This document shows, piece by piece, positions 1-6,208 of a DNA stretch of 7,473 bases. Each line of letters opens with the position of its first letter. The stretch's first letter is position 1. Position numbers and translations under genes: made by a program. The DNA comes from Gallionellaceae bacterium UBA5126 (GTDB lineage: Bacteria > Pseudomonadota > Gammaproteobacteria > Burkholderiales > Gallionellaceae), in contig DHYQ01000107.1 in the NCBI GenBank assembly GCA_002414205.1, forward strand, positions 1 through 7,473. Reading direction: 5' to 3'. Below the pieces are notes generated by a model that worked only from the letters and a program-made list of their open reading frames with translations, did no database searches and was not told where the DNA came from.

Positions 1-662
1 GCTTCGTCGGCGGAGTAATCCAGCACGTCGTCAATGATCTGGAAGGCCGTGCCCAAGTGCATGCCATAGGTGGCGGCGGCTTGCTCGGCCTCCGCGCCGC
101 TTTGTCCCAGAATGGCCCCCAGTCGCATGGCGGCCTCAAACAGCTTGGCGGTCTTGCAATGAATCACCCGCATGTAATTCGCCACCTCGACATCGGCATC
201 GTGGCAGTTCAACAGTTGCAGCACCTCGCCCTCGGCAATCACATTGGTGGCGTCGGCCAGCGTCTGCATCACACGCATGTCGTTGACTTCCACCATCATC
301 TGGAAGGCCCGTGAATACAGGAAATCGCCCACCAACACACTGGCGGCATTGCCAAACAAGGCACTGGCCGTGGCGCGTCCCCGGCGCAACTCCGATTCAT
401 CCACCACGTCGTCATGCAGCAGCGTCGCGGTGTGGATGAACTCCACCACCGCCGCCAGATCGTGCTGAAATTTCCCTGAATAACCAAAGGCTTGTGCCGA
501 CAATACCACCAGTGCCGGGCGCAAGCGCTTGCCGCCGCTGTTGATGATGTATTCGGCAATCTGGTTGACCAGTACCACTTCGGAATGCAAACGGGTGCGG
601 ATCACCTGATCCACGGCAGCCATGTCGGCGGAAAGTAATTGCTTGAAGTCGTTTAAAAACAC
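1..662 (-). CDS. ispB: Octaprenyl/long-chain polyprenyl diphosphate synthase, N-terminal 220 residues (runs off left edge)
   Basis: Trans-polyprenyl diphosphate synthase that adds isopentenyl diphosphate units to farnesyl diphosphate to build the C40-type side chain of ubiquinone/menaquinone; a cytosolic Mg-dependent enzyme. Seen in the translation: GGKRLRP (residues 43-49, diphosphate binding), the first aspartate-rich motif LLHDDVVDE (D84, D85, D88), the RRGR segment (93-96) that follows it, GNAASVLVGDF (104-114), GEVLQL (145-150), KTAKLF (170-175), and the second aspartate-rich motif FQIIDDVLD (D211, D212, D215). These line up almost without gaps with E. coli IspB (about 323 residues), so roughly 100 C-terminal residues lie beyond the window. 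The start is taken as GTG at 662-660: it has AGGA (672-669 on the minus strand) six bases upstream and gives an N-terminus of family length, while the nearby ATG at 664-662 is out of frame and hits a stop after three codons. The family is certain; the exact chain length (octaprenyl or another) is inferred from similarity. Confidence 0.95.
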   Translation of the reverse strand, partial: MFLNDFKQLLSADMAAVDQVIRTRLHSEVVLVNQIAEYIINSGGKRLRPALVVLSAQAFGYSGKFQHDLAAVVEFIHTATLLHDDVVDESELRRGRATASALFGNAASVLVGDFLYSRAFQMMVEVNDMRVMQTLADATNVIAEGEVLQLLNCHDADVEVANYMRVIHCKTAKLFEAAMRLGAILGQSGAEAEQAAATYGMHLGTAFQIIDDVLDYSADE

Positions 663-668
663 ATTGAA

Positions 669-672
669 TCCT
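669..672 (-). promoter_or_regulatory. Ribosome binding site supporting the GTG start of ispB
   Basis: Reading the minus strand, AGGA lies six bases before the GTG codon at 662-660. No in-frame ATG with a comparable site is present just upstream, so this site decides the start. Confidence 0.6.
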
Positions 673-711
673 GTTCTGTCAGCGTAATGCAAGTCTGTCC
701 CGGTGGACAAA

Positions 712-728
712 CGCCCCAGCGCGGGGCG
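712..728. other. GC-rich hairpin upstream of ispB
   Basis: CGCCCC (712-717) and GGGGCG (723-728) can pair around the five-base loop AGCGC. It lies about 50 bases upstream of the ispB start codon, so it may fall in the ispB leader or at its promoter. There is no proper T tract on either strand (on the minus strand only TTTG follows), so it is not called a terminator. A role is not known. Confidence 0.35.
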
Positions 729-917
729 CGCATTGTCGCACAAAAACATTTAATTCCGAACGCACCAAACGGGTTATTCCGGGGCAAAAAATCCCCGTCG
801 GCTGGCGGGCGTTGCGCCGATGTGTGCAATCCATATTGAGGGTGATGTGCGGCCGTGCGGTGCGGGCGGCGGTCTCTGGTTTGCCAGCTTGTCCAAACTG
901 AGGTGCCGTGTTTTTTT

Positions 918-941
918 TGCAAACATTTTACAAATGTTGCA
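918..941. repeat. Imperfect inverted repeat, candidate operator of the kinase operon
   Basis: The left arm TGCAAACATTT (918-928) and right arm AAATGTTGCA (932-941) are reverse complements except for one extra A in the left arm, around a central TAC. It lies about 90 bases upstream of the first kinase start and overlaps the candidate -35 element. A run of eight T precedes it. It could be a binding site for a dimeric regulator or a hairpin in the leader RNA. No T run follows it on either strand, so it is not an intrinsic terminator. Confidence 0.4.
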
Positions 942-956
942 GCAAGTCCGTTTTAT
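927..956 (+). promoter_or_regulatory. Candidate sigma70-type promoter for the kinase operon
   Basis: TTTACA (927-932, one mismatch to TTGACA) is followed after 18 bases by TTTTAT (951-956, four of six matches to TATAAT) inside an AT-rich stretch. The -10 match is weak and the exact hexamer is uncertain (952-957 or 954-959 are alternatives with poorer spacing). It is placed here because it is the only AT-rich block upstream of the operon and because the inverted repeat sits on the -35 element. Confidence 0.3.
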
Positions 957-1017
957 ATTGGATTTTGAGGTTCCACGCGGTGTATGCCGTTGTTGAGCTG
1001 TCATGTTGAAGGTATTC

Positions 1018-1022
1018 AGGAG
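1018..1022 (+). promoter_or_regulatory. Strong ribosome binding site fixing a GTG start for the first kinase
   Basis: AGGAG, within the purine run AGGAGAGG (1018-1025), lies six bases before GTG at 1029. The upstream in-frame ATG at 984 has no such site and would add 15 residues unlike a membrane anchor leader; the ATG at 1027 is out of frame and followed directly by TGA. GTG at 1029 is therefore preferred. Confidence 0.75.
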
Positions 1023-1028
1023 AGGAAT

Positions 1029-3533
1029 GTGAAAAAAAATACGCTGGCAACGGGGATGGAAGCGTTGCTGCGGCACGGGCTTTACACCGTCGTGTTGCCG
1101 CTTGCCCTGCTCACGGCGGCATACGTCTCGCTCTACCAAATCTCGCTGCGCGACCTGCTGGAAAAAACCTATACGCGCCAGAGTAATGCCCTGAGCGAAG
1201 CGCGCACCGTTGTGTATAACAGCCTTCAGATCCCGGAGAATGATGTGCGTTTCATGGTGGCCAATCCGGTGGTGCAGCGTTTTCTGGCCAGTGGTAGCAG
1301 TACTGACCGCGAATTCATGGCGCGCTTCCTGAAGGATTTGATGGGGACACGCCGTCATCTTTACGATCAATTGCGCTACCTAGATGAAGAGGGTATGGAA
1401 GTAGTGCGCATCAACAATGGCCCCAGTGGTGCGGTGATCGTGCCGGACTCGGCGTTGCAGAACAAGCGTAGCCGTTATTACTTCACTCGCGGGATGAGCC
1501 TCTCGCCCGGACAAATCTATATTTCGCCTTTTGATCTGAATGTCGAGCATGGTCAGGTCGAGGTGCCATACAAGCCCACCCTGAGACTGGCGATTCGTGC
1601 CATGGATGGACAAGGGCGACCTCGTGGGGTGTTGGTCATCAACTATCTGGGCCAGCGTTTACTGGATCGTCTGGGGCAGGTTAGCCGCAATGCTGAACTG
1701 GCGTTCAGACTGGCGAATCAGCAAGGTCAGTGGCTATTGGCGCCCAACGCCGCAGATGACTGGAGCTTCATGTTTCCTGAGCGCGCCCACCACAGTCTGA
1801 GCCGTGATGACAACCGCTTGTGGCAACAGTTGCAGGCCATTCAGCATGATCTTTCTCAGCGACTGGAAAGCCATGACGGCCTGTGGAGCGCGTTGGCGAT
1901 TGTGCCCCAGCGCGATATTTCCCAGCAAACCTCGGTGTTTGTGACCGAGCCGGGCATGCAGTGGTATTTGTTGAGTCAGTTGTCCGCCGCCCGTCTCGAC
2001 CAACAGCGCAGTGAAATTCGCAGTCGCTACTGGCCAACCTATGTCTTGCTGGCGTTGCTTTTGCTCGTTTTGGGGACACTGGTGGCGGTGTTACTGCAAC
2101 GGCGACGTGATGCTTTGCAGCAGATCACGCAGCGTGAGCATGAGTTTCGGGAGCTGTTGGAAGCCGCACCGGATGCCATTGTGGTGTCGGATAGTGCGGG
2201 GCTCATTGTCATGGTGAATGCGCAGACCGAGCGCAGTTTCGGTTTGTCACGCGCCGCCTTGCTGGGGCAGCCGGTAGAAATTCTGCTGCCGGAAAGCCTG
2301 CGGACAGCGCACCAGGTCTGGCGCGACGATTACCTGACCCAGTCGGCGACTCGTGCCATGGGCGACGGACGCGTTTTGCTGGTGCGTCATCAGGATGGGC
2401 GCGAATTTCCGGTCACCATCGGCTTGAGCACTTACCAAGTCGGGGATGCGCGGCGGGTGATTGCGGTGATTCGTGATGTCAGCGATCTGCACCGCAATCT
2501 GAGCGCGCTACAGGAAGCGCAGCAGCGCCTGGCGATTGCGGCGGAGGCCGCTGAAGTCGGGATTTGGGATTTTGACGTCCATCATAATGTGCTGATCTGG
2601 GATGATTGGATGTACCGCATTTATGGGGTGGGGCGGTCAGATTTCAGTGGCGCTTATGATGCCTGGTCGAACAGTGTGCACCCCGATGATCTTGTTGCAA
2701 CCAGCGTCGCGTTGCAGGCTGCGATAGCGGGGGAGACAAAGTTCAATACACACTTCCGCATCATTCGTCCCGATGGCGCCGTGCGTTGGATCAAGGCCAA
2801 TGCCATCGCCTTGTATGCCAAGGACGGAGAGATTGAGCGCCTCATTGGCACGAATGTGGATGTCACGGAAGAGCACGAAGCACAGCAGCACATTCAGGCC
2901 GCGTTAGCGGAAGCCGCGACCTTCAATCGTGCCTTGAAGGTCAGCAACAAGGAGCTGGAGAGCTTTTCCTATTCCGTATCGCACGATTTGCGCGCGCCGC
3001 TACGCTCGGTCAGCGGCTTTAGTAAAATTTTGCTCAAGAGCTACGCCGACAAACTGGATGAGACAGGCCGCGACCTGTTGGAGCGCATGGTGGCGGCCAG
3101 CCAGCGCATGGGGCAGCTCATTGATGACATGCTGGTGCTATCGCGGATCAGTCGGGCCGAGGTGGTGCGCCAGGAATTTGATTTGTCAGCCTTGGTGGCG
3201 ACGGCGGTGGCCCAGTTACGGGAATCCTTCCCGGAGCGGGCGGTGACGATGGTGATTGCGCCGGATTTGCGTGCCGAGGGGGATCCCAAACTGGTGCGGA
3301 TTGCCCTCGATAATCTACTGGGAAATGCCTGGAAATTCACGGCCAAAACGGCCTCGGCACGGGTGGAATTTGGCTGCGAGAGGTTGGAGGGGGGCGTGGA
3401 ATACTTTGTGCGTGACAATGGTGCCGGTTTTGATATGGCGTATGCGGACAAGCTGTTTGGCGCCTTCCAACGCTTGCATACGGCCACGGAGTATCCGGGC
3501 ACCGGCATTGGTTTGGCGACTGTGGCCGCGTGA
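1029..3533 (+). CDS. Membrane sensor histidine kinase, dCache-PAS-PAS-HisKA-HATPase, truncated at the C-terminus by a frameshift
   Basis: Sensor kinase expected to autophosphorylate on histidine and pass phosphate to a response regulator. With the GTG start the product is 834 residues. In order: membrane segment about 16-36; periplasmic region about 37-335 resembling a double Cache ligand-binding domain (RYYF near 149-152, SPFDLNVEHGQVEVPYKP at 166-183, GVLVINY at 200-206); membrane segment about 336-357; PAS about 370-485; second PAS of the PAS_3 type about 503-615 (GIWDFD, HPDD, WIKANA, GTNVDVTE); coiled coil about 615-645; HisKA with SHDLRAPLR (H652 is the phosphorylation site); HATPase with N-box DNLLGNAWKF (761-770), G1 DNGAGFDM (796-803), F-box KLFGAFQRLH and G2 GTGIGLA (824-830). 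The HisKA/HATPase style is that of phytochrome-like kinases. The reading frame stops at TGA 3531-3533 just after the G2 box, although the normal kinase C-terminus continues in another frame. The ligand is unknown. Family certainty is high; whether the protein works as encoded is doubtful. Confidence 0.93.
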   Translation: MKKNTLATGMEALLRHGLYTVVLPLALLTAAYVSLYQISLRDLLEKTYTRQSNALSEARTVVYNSLQIPENDVRFMVANPVVQRFLASGSSTDREFMARFLKDLMGTRRHLYDQLRYLDEEGMEVVRINNGPSGAVIVPDSALQNKRSRYYFTRGMSLSPGQIYISPFDLNVEHGQVEVPYKPTLRLAIRAMDGQGRPRGVLVINYLGQRLLDRLGQVSRNAELAFRLANQQGQWLLAPNAADDWSFMFPERAHHSLSRDDNRLWQQLQAIQHDLSQRLESHDGLWSALAIVPQRDISQQTSVFVTEPGMQWYLLSQLSAARLDQQRSEIRSRYWPTYVLLALLLLVLGTLVAVLLQRRRDALQQITQREHEFRELLEAAPDAIVVSDSAGLIVMVNAQTERSFGLSRAALLGQPVEILLPESLRTAHQVWRDDYLTQSATRAMGDGRVLLVRHQDGREFPVTIGLSTYQVGDARRVIAVIRDVSDLHRNLSALQEAQQRLAIAAEAAEVGIWDFDVHHNVLIWDDWMYRIYGVGRSDFSGAYDAWSNSVHPDDLVATSVALQAAIAGETKFNTHFRIIRPDGAVRWIKANAIALYAKDGEIERLIGTNVDVTEEHEAQQHIQAALAEAATFNRALKVSNKELESFSYSVSHDLRAPLRSVSGFSKILLKSYADKLDETGRDLLERMVAASQRMGQLIDDMLVLSRISRAEVVRQEFDLSALVATAVAQLRESFPERAVTMVIAPDLRAEGDPKLVRIALDNLLGNAWKFTAKTASARVEFGCERLEGGVEYFVRDNGAGFDMAYADKLFGAFQRLHTATEYPGTGIGLATVAA

Positions 3534-3613
3534 TTCACAAACATGGCGGCATGGTGCGCGCCGAGGGTGCTGTGGGCGCGGGTGCGACTTTCTGGTTCAG
3601 TCTGACGAACTGA
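3527..3613 (+). pseudogene. Displaced C-terminal tail of the first histidine kinase (one-base frameshift)
   Basis: Re-reading from C3527, codons CGC GTG ATT onwards give 28 residues beginning RVIHKHGGMVRAEG and ending ATFWFSLTN, with a stop TGA at 3611-3613. This is the usual end of a HATPase domain (last helix and final beta strands) and aligns with the end of the second kinase (RIVRKHGGDMRAEA, then AAFFFTL). One missing base within about 3525-3530 (GCC CGC reduced to GCCGC) explains the break; restoring it gives an 861-residue kinase whose stop lies four bases before the next start codon. There is no start codon or ribosome site that would make it a gene of its own. It could be a true mutation or a sequencing or assembly error. 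Confidence 0.85.
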
Positions 3614-3617
3614 GAAC

Positions 3618-5756
3618 ATGAATAAACACTGGGTTTCCCTGCGCTGGTCGTTGCTGATACTGTTGAGCGGTTTGTTGGTCGCTTGGCGCGTCCTGCTCTG
3701 GCAGCAGACCGTGCAACAGGAATTCGCGCAGGCCCGCTTTCATGATTTGGCAAAAGGGGCTGCCGAGTCGCTGGTGCAGCGTATGCAGGTTTATCAGTAT
3801 GGTTTGCGTGGTGCACGCGGAGCGGTGATCAGTATGGGGCCGGAGGGCCTGAGCCGGGAGGGTTTTCGGCGTTACAGTCGTAGTCGGGCGCATACGATTG
3901 AATTTACCGGCGCGCGCGGTTTTGGTTTTATTCGGCGCGTGCCGGTGGCGCAGGAGGCGGCTTTTCTGGCCGCTGCCCGGCGTGACGGCAAGCCGGATTT
4001 TGCGATCCGCCAATTGGCGGCACACAACGACGAGCGTTGGGTGATTCAGTACATCGAACCGGAGGCGAATAATCGTCAGGCCGTCGGTCTCGACATTGCC
4101 TCCGAGACCAATCGGCGTGATGCAGCCCTCCAAGCTATGCGTAGCGGCCAAGCGACGCTGACCCACCCCATCACCTTGGTGCAAGCCAGCGGCATGGTCA
4201 AGCGTGGCTTTTTGTTCATGTTGCCGGTGTATCGTGGCAGTGAGTTGCCTGCGACAGCGGCTGCCTGTGACCAGATGACCTATGGGCTGGTGTATGCGCC
4301 GTTGGTGATTGACGAAGTGCTGGCGAATTTCGATCAGCGTCAAGAATCGTTCAGCCTCACATTGTTTGACCAGGCGCAAGATGGCACGCTCGAAAATTTC
4401 TATCGCTCCACCCAGCAAGCGCATGCCACTGCTGGCGTGCACGAGCGCATTCCACTGGAACTCAACGGTCGGCACTGGTTGGCTGAATTTCAGGCCAGCC
4501 AGCATTTCATGGACAACTTGAACCTGACACCACCCAGCCAGTATGCCGTCGAAATCGCCTTGTTGAGTCTGCTACTGGCGGGGCTGCTGTATGGGCGGTT
4601 GCTGATTTTGGCGCGCAAGCGTGACACCTTGCAGCAGCAGGCGCGCTTGGCGGCGATTGTGGCCGGTGCCAATGATGCCATTATCGGGATGACCCTGACA
4701 GCACGTATCACGGACTGGAATCCGGCGGCGGAAGCGATTTTTGGCTATCCAGCCAACATGGCGATTGGGCATTTCGCACTGGAACTGATCGTGCCGGAAC
4801 GGCTCAAGGACGAGGAGCCACAGTGGCTGGCGCGTATGCTGGCCGGTGAAGTCGTCCATGGGATGGTCACGCGCCGCCGCCGTGCGGATGGCAGCGAGTT
4901 GGATGTGTCCGTGACTATTACCCCGATTCGGGATGCCAATGGCACGATTACCGGCGTTGCCAAGACGGTACGCGACATCAGCGCGGATGTGGCGGCGCAC
5001 CAGCGCATTCTGGAGCTCAACAATGCACTGGAGCATCAGGTGGCGCAACGCACGGCACATTTGCAATCCGCGCTACAGGAGTTGGCGGATTTTTCTTATA
5101 TGGCCTCGCATGATCTGCGCACGCCGTTGCGTGCGCTGGATGGTTTCAGCAACCTGCTGCTGCGCGTGGAGACTCTGTCTGCCGATACCCGTGCCGACTA
5201 TTTGCAACGTATCCGTGCGGCGGCGCAGCAAATGGGGCGGATTATTGACGACATGGTGGCGCTCACCCGGATTGTCCGCATGGACAGTCGGCCCGAAGTG
5301 GTGGATCTGGCGGTGCTGGCACAAGCAGAAATTGCCCGACTAAAGGCGCTCGAACCGCAGCGCGAAGTTGTTTGCGTCATTCAGCCCACACTGTCGGTGC
5401 TGGCAGATCCTGAGATGATGCGGCTACTGCTGGCGCAGTTGCTGGACAATGCCTGGAAATTCAGCCGGGAAATGCCGGATGCCCGCATCGAATTGATGAG
5501 CCATGGGGGCGATGATGGCTGGGTTGAGTGTTGCGTGCGCGACAATGGTATTGGCTTTGATATGGCGCATGCCGGACGTCTGTTTATGCCTTTCCAGCGC
5601 TTGCATCACGGTGACAATCAGAGCGGTACCGGCATGGGCCTGGCGGTCGCCCAACGTATTGTGCGCAAGCATGGCGGGGATATGCGTGCCGAGGCGATGC
5701 CCGGTGTCGGTGCCGCCTTCTTTTTTACCCTGCCTGTTCCAAGGAGTGTGTCATGA
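3618..5756 (+). CDS. Membrane sensor histidine kinase, CHASE-PAS-HisKA-HATPase
   Basis: A 712-residue sensor kinase. Membrane segment about 9-28; periplasmic CHASE domain about 60-270, shown by GARGAVISM (65-73), the FTGARGFGFIRRVP stretch (96-109), YIEPEANNRQAVGLDIASE (145-163), LTHPITLVQ (181-189) and GFLFMLPVY (197-205); second membrane segment about 309-331; PAS about 340-455 (DAIIG, ITDWNPAAEAIFGY); coiled coil about 456-488; HisKA with SHDLRTPLR (H498 predicted phosphorylation site); HATPase with N-box AQLLDNAWKF (N611), G1 DNGIGFDM (642-649), F-box RLFMPFQRLH, G2 GTGMGLA (670-676) and an intact C-terminus. CHASE domains bind small extracellular ligands (cytokinin-like in plants, mostly unknown in bacteria). 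The kinase core closely resembles that of the upstream gene, so the two are probably paralogues with exchanged sensors. ATG 3618 has only a weak ribosome site (GAG at 3612-3614), so translation may be coupled to the upstream gene. Its stop overlaps the next start as ATGA. Confidence 0.94.
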   Translation: MNKHWVSLRWSLLILLSGLLVAWRVLLWQQTVQQEFAQARFHDLAKGAAESLVQRMQVYQYGLRGARGAVISMGPEGLSREGFRRYSRSRAHTIEFTGARGFGFIRRVPVAQEAAFLAAARRDGKPDFAIRQLAAHNDERWVIQYIEPEANNRQAVGLDIASETNRRDAALQAMRSGQATLTHPITLVQASGMVKRGFLFMLPVYRGSELPATAAACDQMTYGLVYAPLVIDEVLANFDQRQESFSLTLFDQAQDGTLENFYRSTQQAHATAGVHERIPLELNGRHWLAEFQASQHFMDNLNLTPPSQYAVEIALLSLLLAGLLYGRLLILARKRDTLQQQARLAAIVAGANDAIIGMTLTARITDWNPAAEAIFGYPANMAIGHFALELIVPERLKDEEPQWLARMLAGEVVHGMVTRRRRADGSELDVSVTITPIRDANGTITGVAKTVRDISADVAAHQRILELNNALEHQVAQRTAHLQSALQELADFSYMASHDLRTPLRALDGFSNLLLRVETLSADTRADYLQRIRAAAQQMGRIIDDMVALTRIVRMDSRPEVVDLAVLAQAEIARLKALEPQREVVCVIQPTLSVLADPEMMRLLLAQLLDNAWKFSREMPDARIELMSHGGDDGWVECCVRDNGIGFDMAHAGRLFMPFQRLHHGDNQSGTGMGLAVAQRIVRKHGGDMRAEAMPGVGAAFFFTLPVPRSVS
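5741..5746 (+). promoter_or_regulatory. Ribosome binding site of the response regulator gene
   Basis: AAGGAG lies six bases before ATG 5753, inside the end of the second kinase gene. It is the strongest internal translation signal of the operon and suggests the regulator is made in larger amounts than the kinases. Confidence 0.7.
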
Positions 5757-6208
5757 ACAAGAAAATCATTCTGTTGGCCGAAGATAACCCGGACGACGCC
5801 CTACTGACCCTGCATGCGCTCAAGGAAGCCAAGGTCAGCAATAAAATCATTCACGTTGAGGATGGCGTGGCGACACTGGATTATCTGTTTGCACGTGGAC
5901 AATATGCCGGGCGCGATCCAGCAGAGCTGCCGACCTTGTTGTTGCTGGATCTGAATATGCCCAAAATCAGCGGGCTGGAAGTGCTGCGCCAGGTACGCGC
6001 CCATCCCCTGACCCGGCGTTTGTTGGTCGTGATTCTGACGACTTCCACGGAGGAGCAGGATCTGTTGGCAAGTTATGATCTGGGCGTGAACAGCTATGTG
6101 CGCAAACCGGTGGATTTTGATGAATTTACCCAAGCCGCGCGCCACTTGGGCATGTACTGGTTGCTGCTGAATGAGCAGCCACACTTACCTGAAGGCAGCG
6201 ACACATGA
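5753..6208 (+). CDS. Single-domain response regulator, Rcp1/CheY-like
   Basis: A 151-residue protein made of one receiver domain with no output domain. Phosphoacceptor D66 lies in LLLLDLNMP (62-70); the acidic pocket is E10-D11 in LLAEDNPDD, the conserved Thr/Ser is T96-T97 in ILTTS, and the conserved lysine is K118 in VRKPVDF. The extended loop between about 43 and 60 (DYLFARGQYAGRDPAELP) before the phospho-aspartate is typical of Rcp1, the partner of cyanobacterial phytochrome Cph1, and of its bacteriophytochrome-associated relatives. That agrees with the phytochrome-like kinase cores encoded just upstream, which are the likely phosphate donors. It may act by protein-protein contact or as a shuttle or sink in a relay. 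It overlaps the preceding gene and the following gene by four bases each (ATGA). Assignment to the receiver family is secure; partners are inferred from context. Confidence 0.95.
   Translation: MNKKIILLAEDNPDDALLTLHALKEAKVSNKIIHVEDGVATLDYLFARGQYAGRDPAELPTLLLLDLNMPKISGLEVLRQVRAHPLTRRLLVVILTTSTEEQDLLASYDLGVNSYVRKPVDFDEFTQAARHLGMYWLLLNEQPHLPEGSDT

Larger units (their letters stand above)
663..1028. other. Divergent intergenic region between ispB and the kinase operon
   Basis: No convincing gene is present in these 366 bases. Short reading frames here lack ribosome binding sites and recognisable protein features. The region should hold the promoters of both divergent units. Visible structure: a GC-rich hairpin at 712-728, a weaker hairpin CGGGG/CCCCG at 780-797, an eight-T run at 911-918, an inverted repeat at 918-941 and an AT-rich stretch at 951-959. 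The part nearest the kinase operon (about 905-970) is clearly more AT-rich than the surroundings, as expected of a promoter. Confidence 0.7.

Noticed and set aside
780..797. Hairpin CGGGG/CCCCG with an A-rich loop as an intrinsic terminator
   Set aside because: The stem has only five pairs, the loop is eight bases, no T run follows on either strand, and no gene ends there.
911..941. T run next to the inverted repeat as a rho-independent terminator
   Set aside because: The T run precedes the repeat on the plus strand and is an A run after it on the minus strand, the wrong order for a terminator in either direction; no gene ends nearby.
984..1028. Upstream ATG at 984 as the start of the first kinase
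   Set aside because: It has no ribosome binding site, while GTG 1029 has AGGAG at six-base spacing and gives an N-terminus with a short charged leader before the first membrane segment.
774..1370. Antisense open frame of 198 codons covering the intergenic gap and the start of the first kinase
   Set aside because: Most of it is the complement of the kinase N-terminus; there is no ribosome site, protein motif or codon signal, and it would run through the operon promoter region.
3519..3535. Programmed ribosomal frameshift in the first kinase
   Set aside because: The site reads ACT GTG GCC GCG TGA. It has no X XXY YYZ slippery heptamer or homopolymer run, and I see no evident downstream stimulatory structure, so a plain one-base loss or a sequence error is more likely.
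3597..4505. Long antisense open frame (302 codons) on the minus strand
   Set aside because: It lies opposite the CHASE kinase, whose domains are unmistakable. Its translation has no recognisable motif and it arises from GC-rich codon bias on the coding strand.
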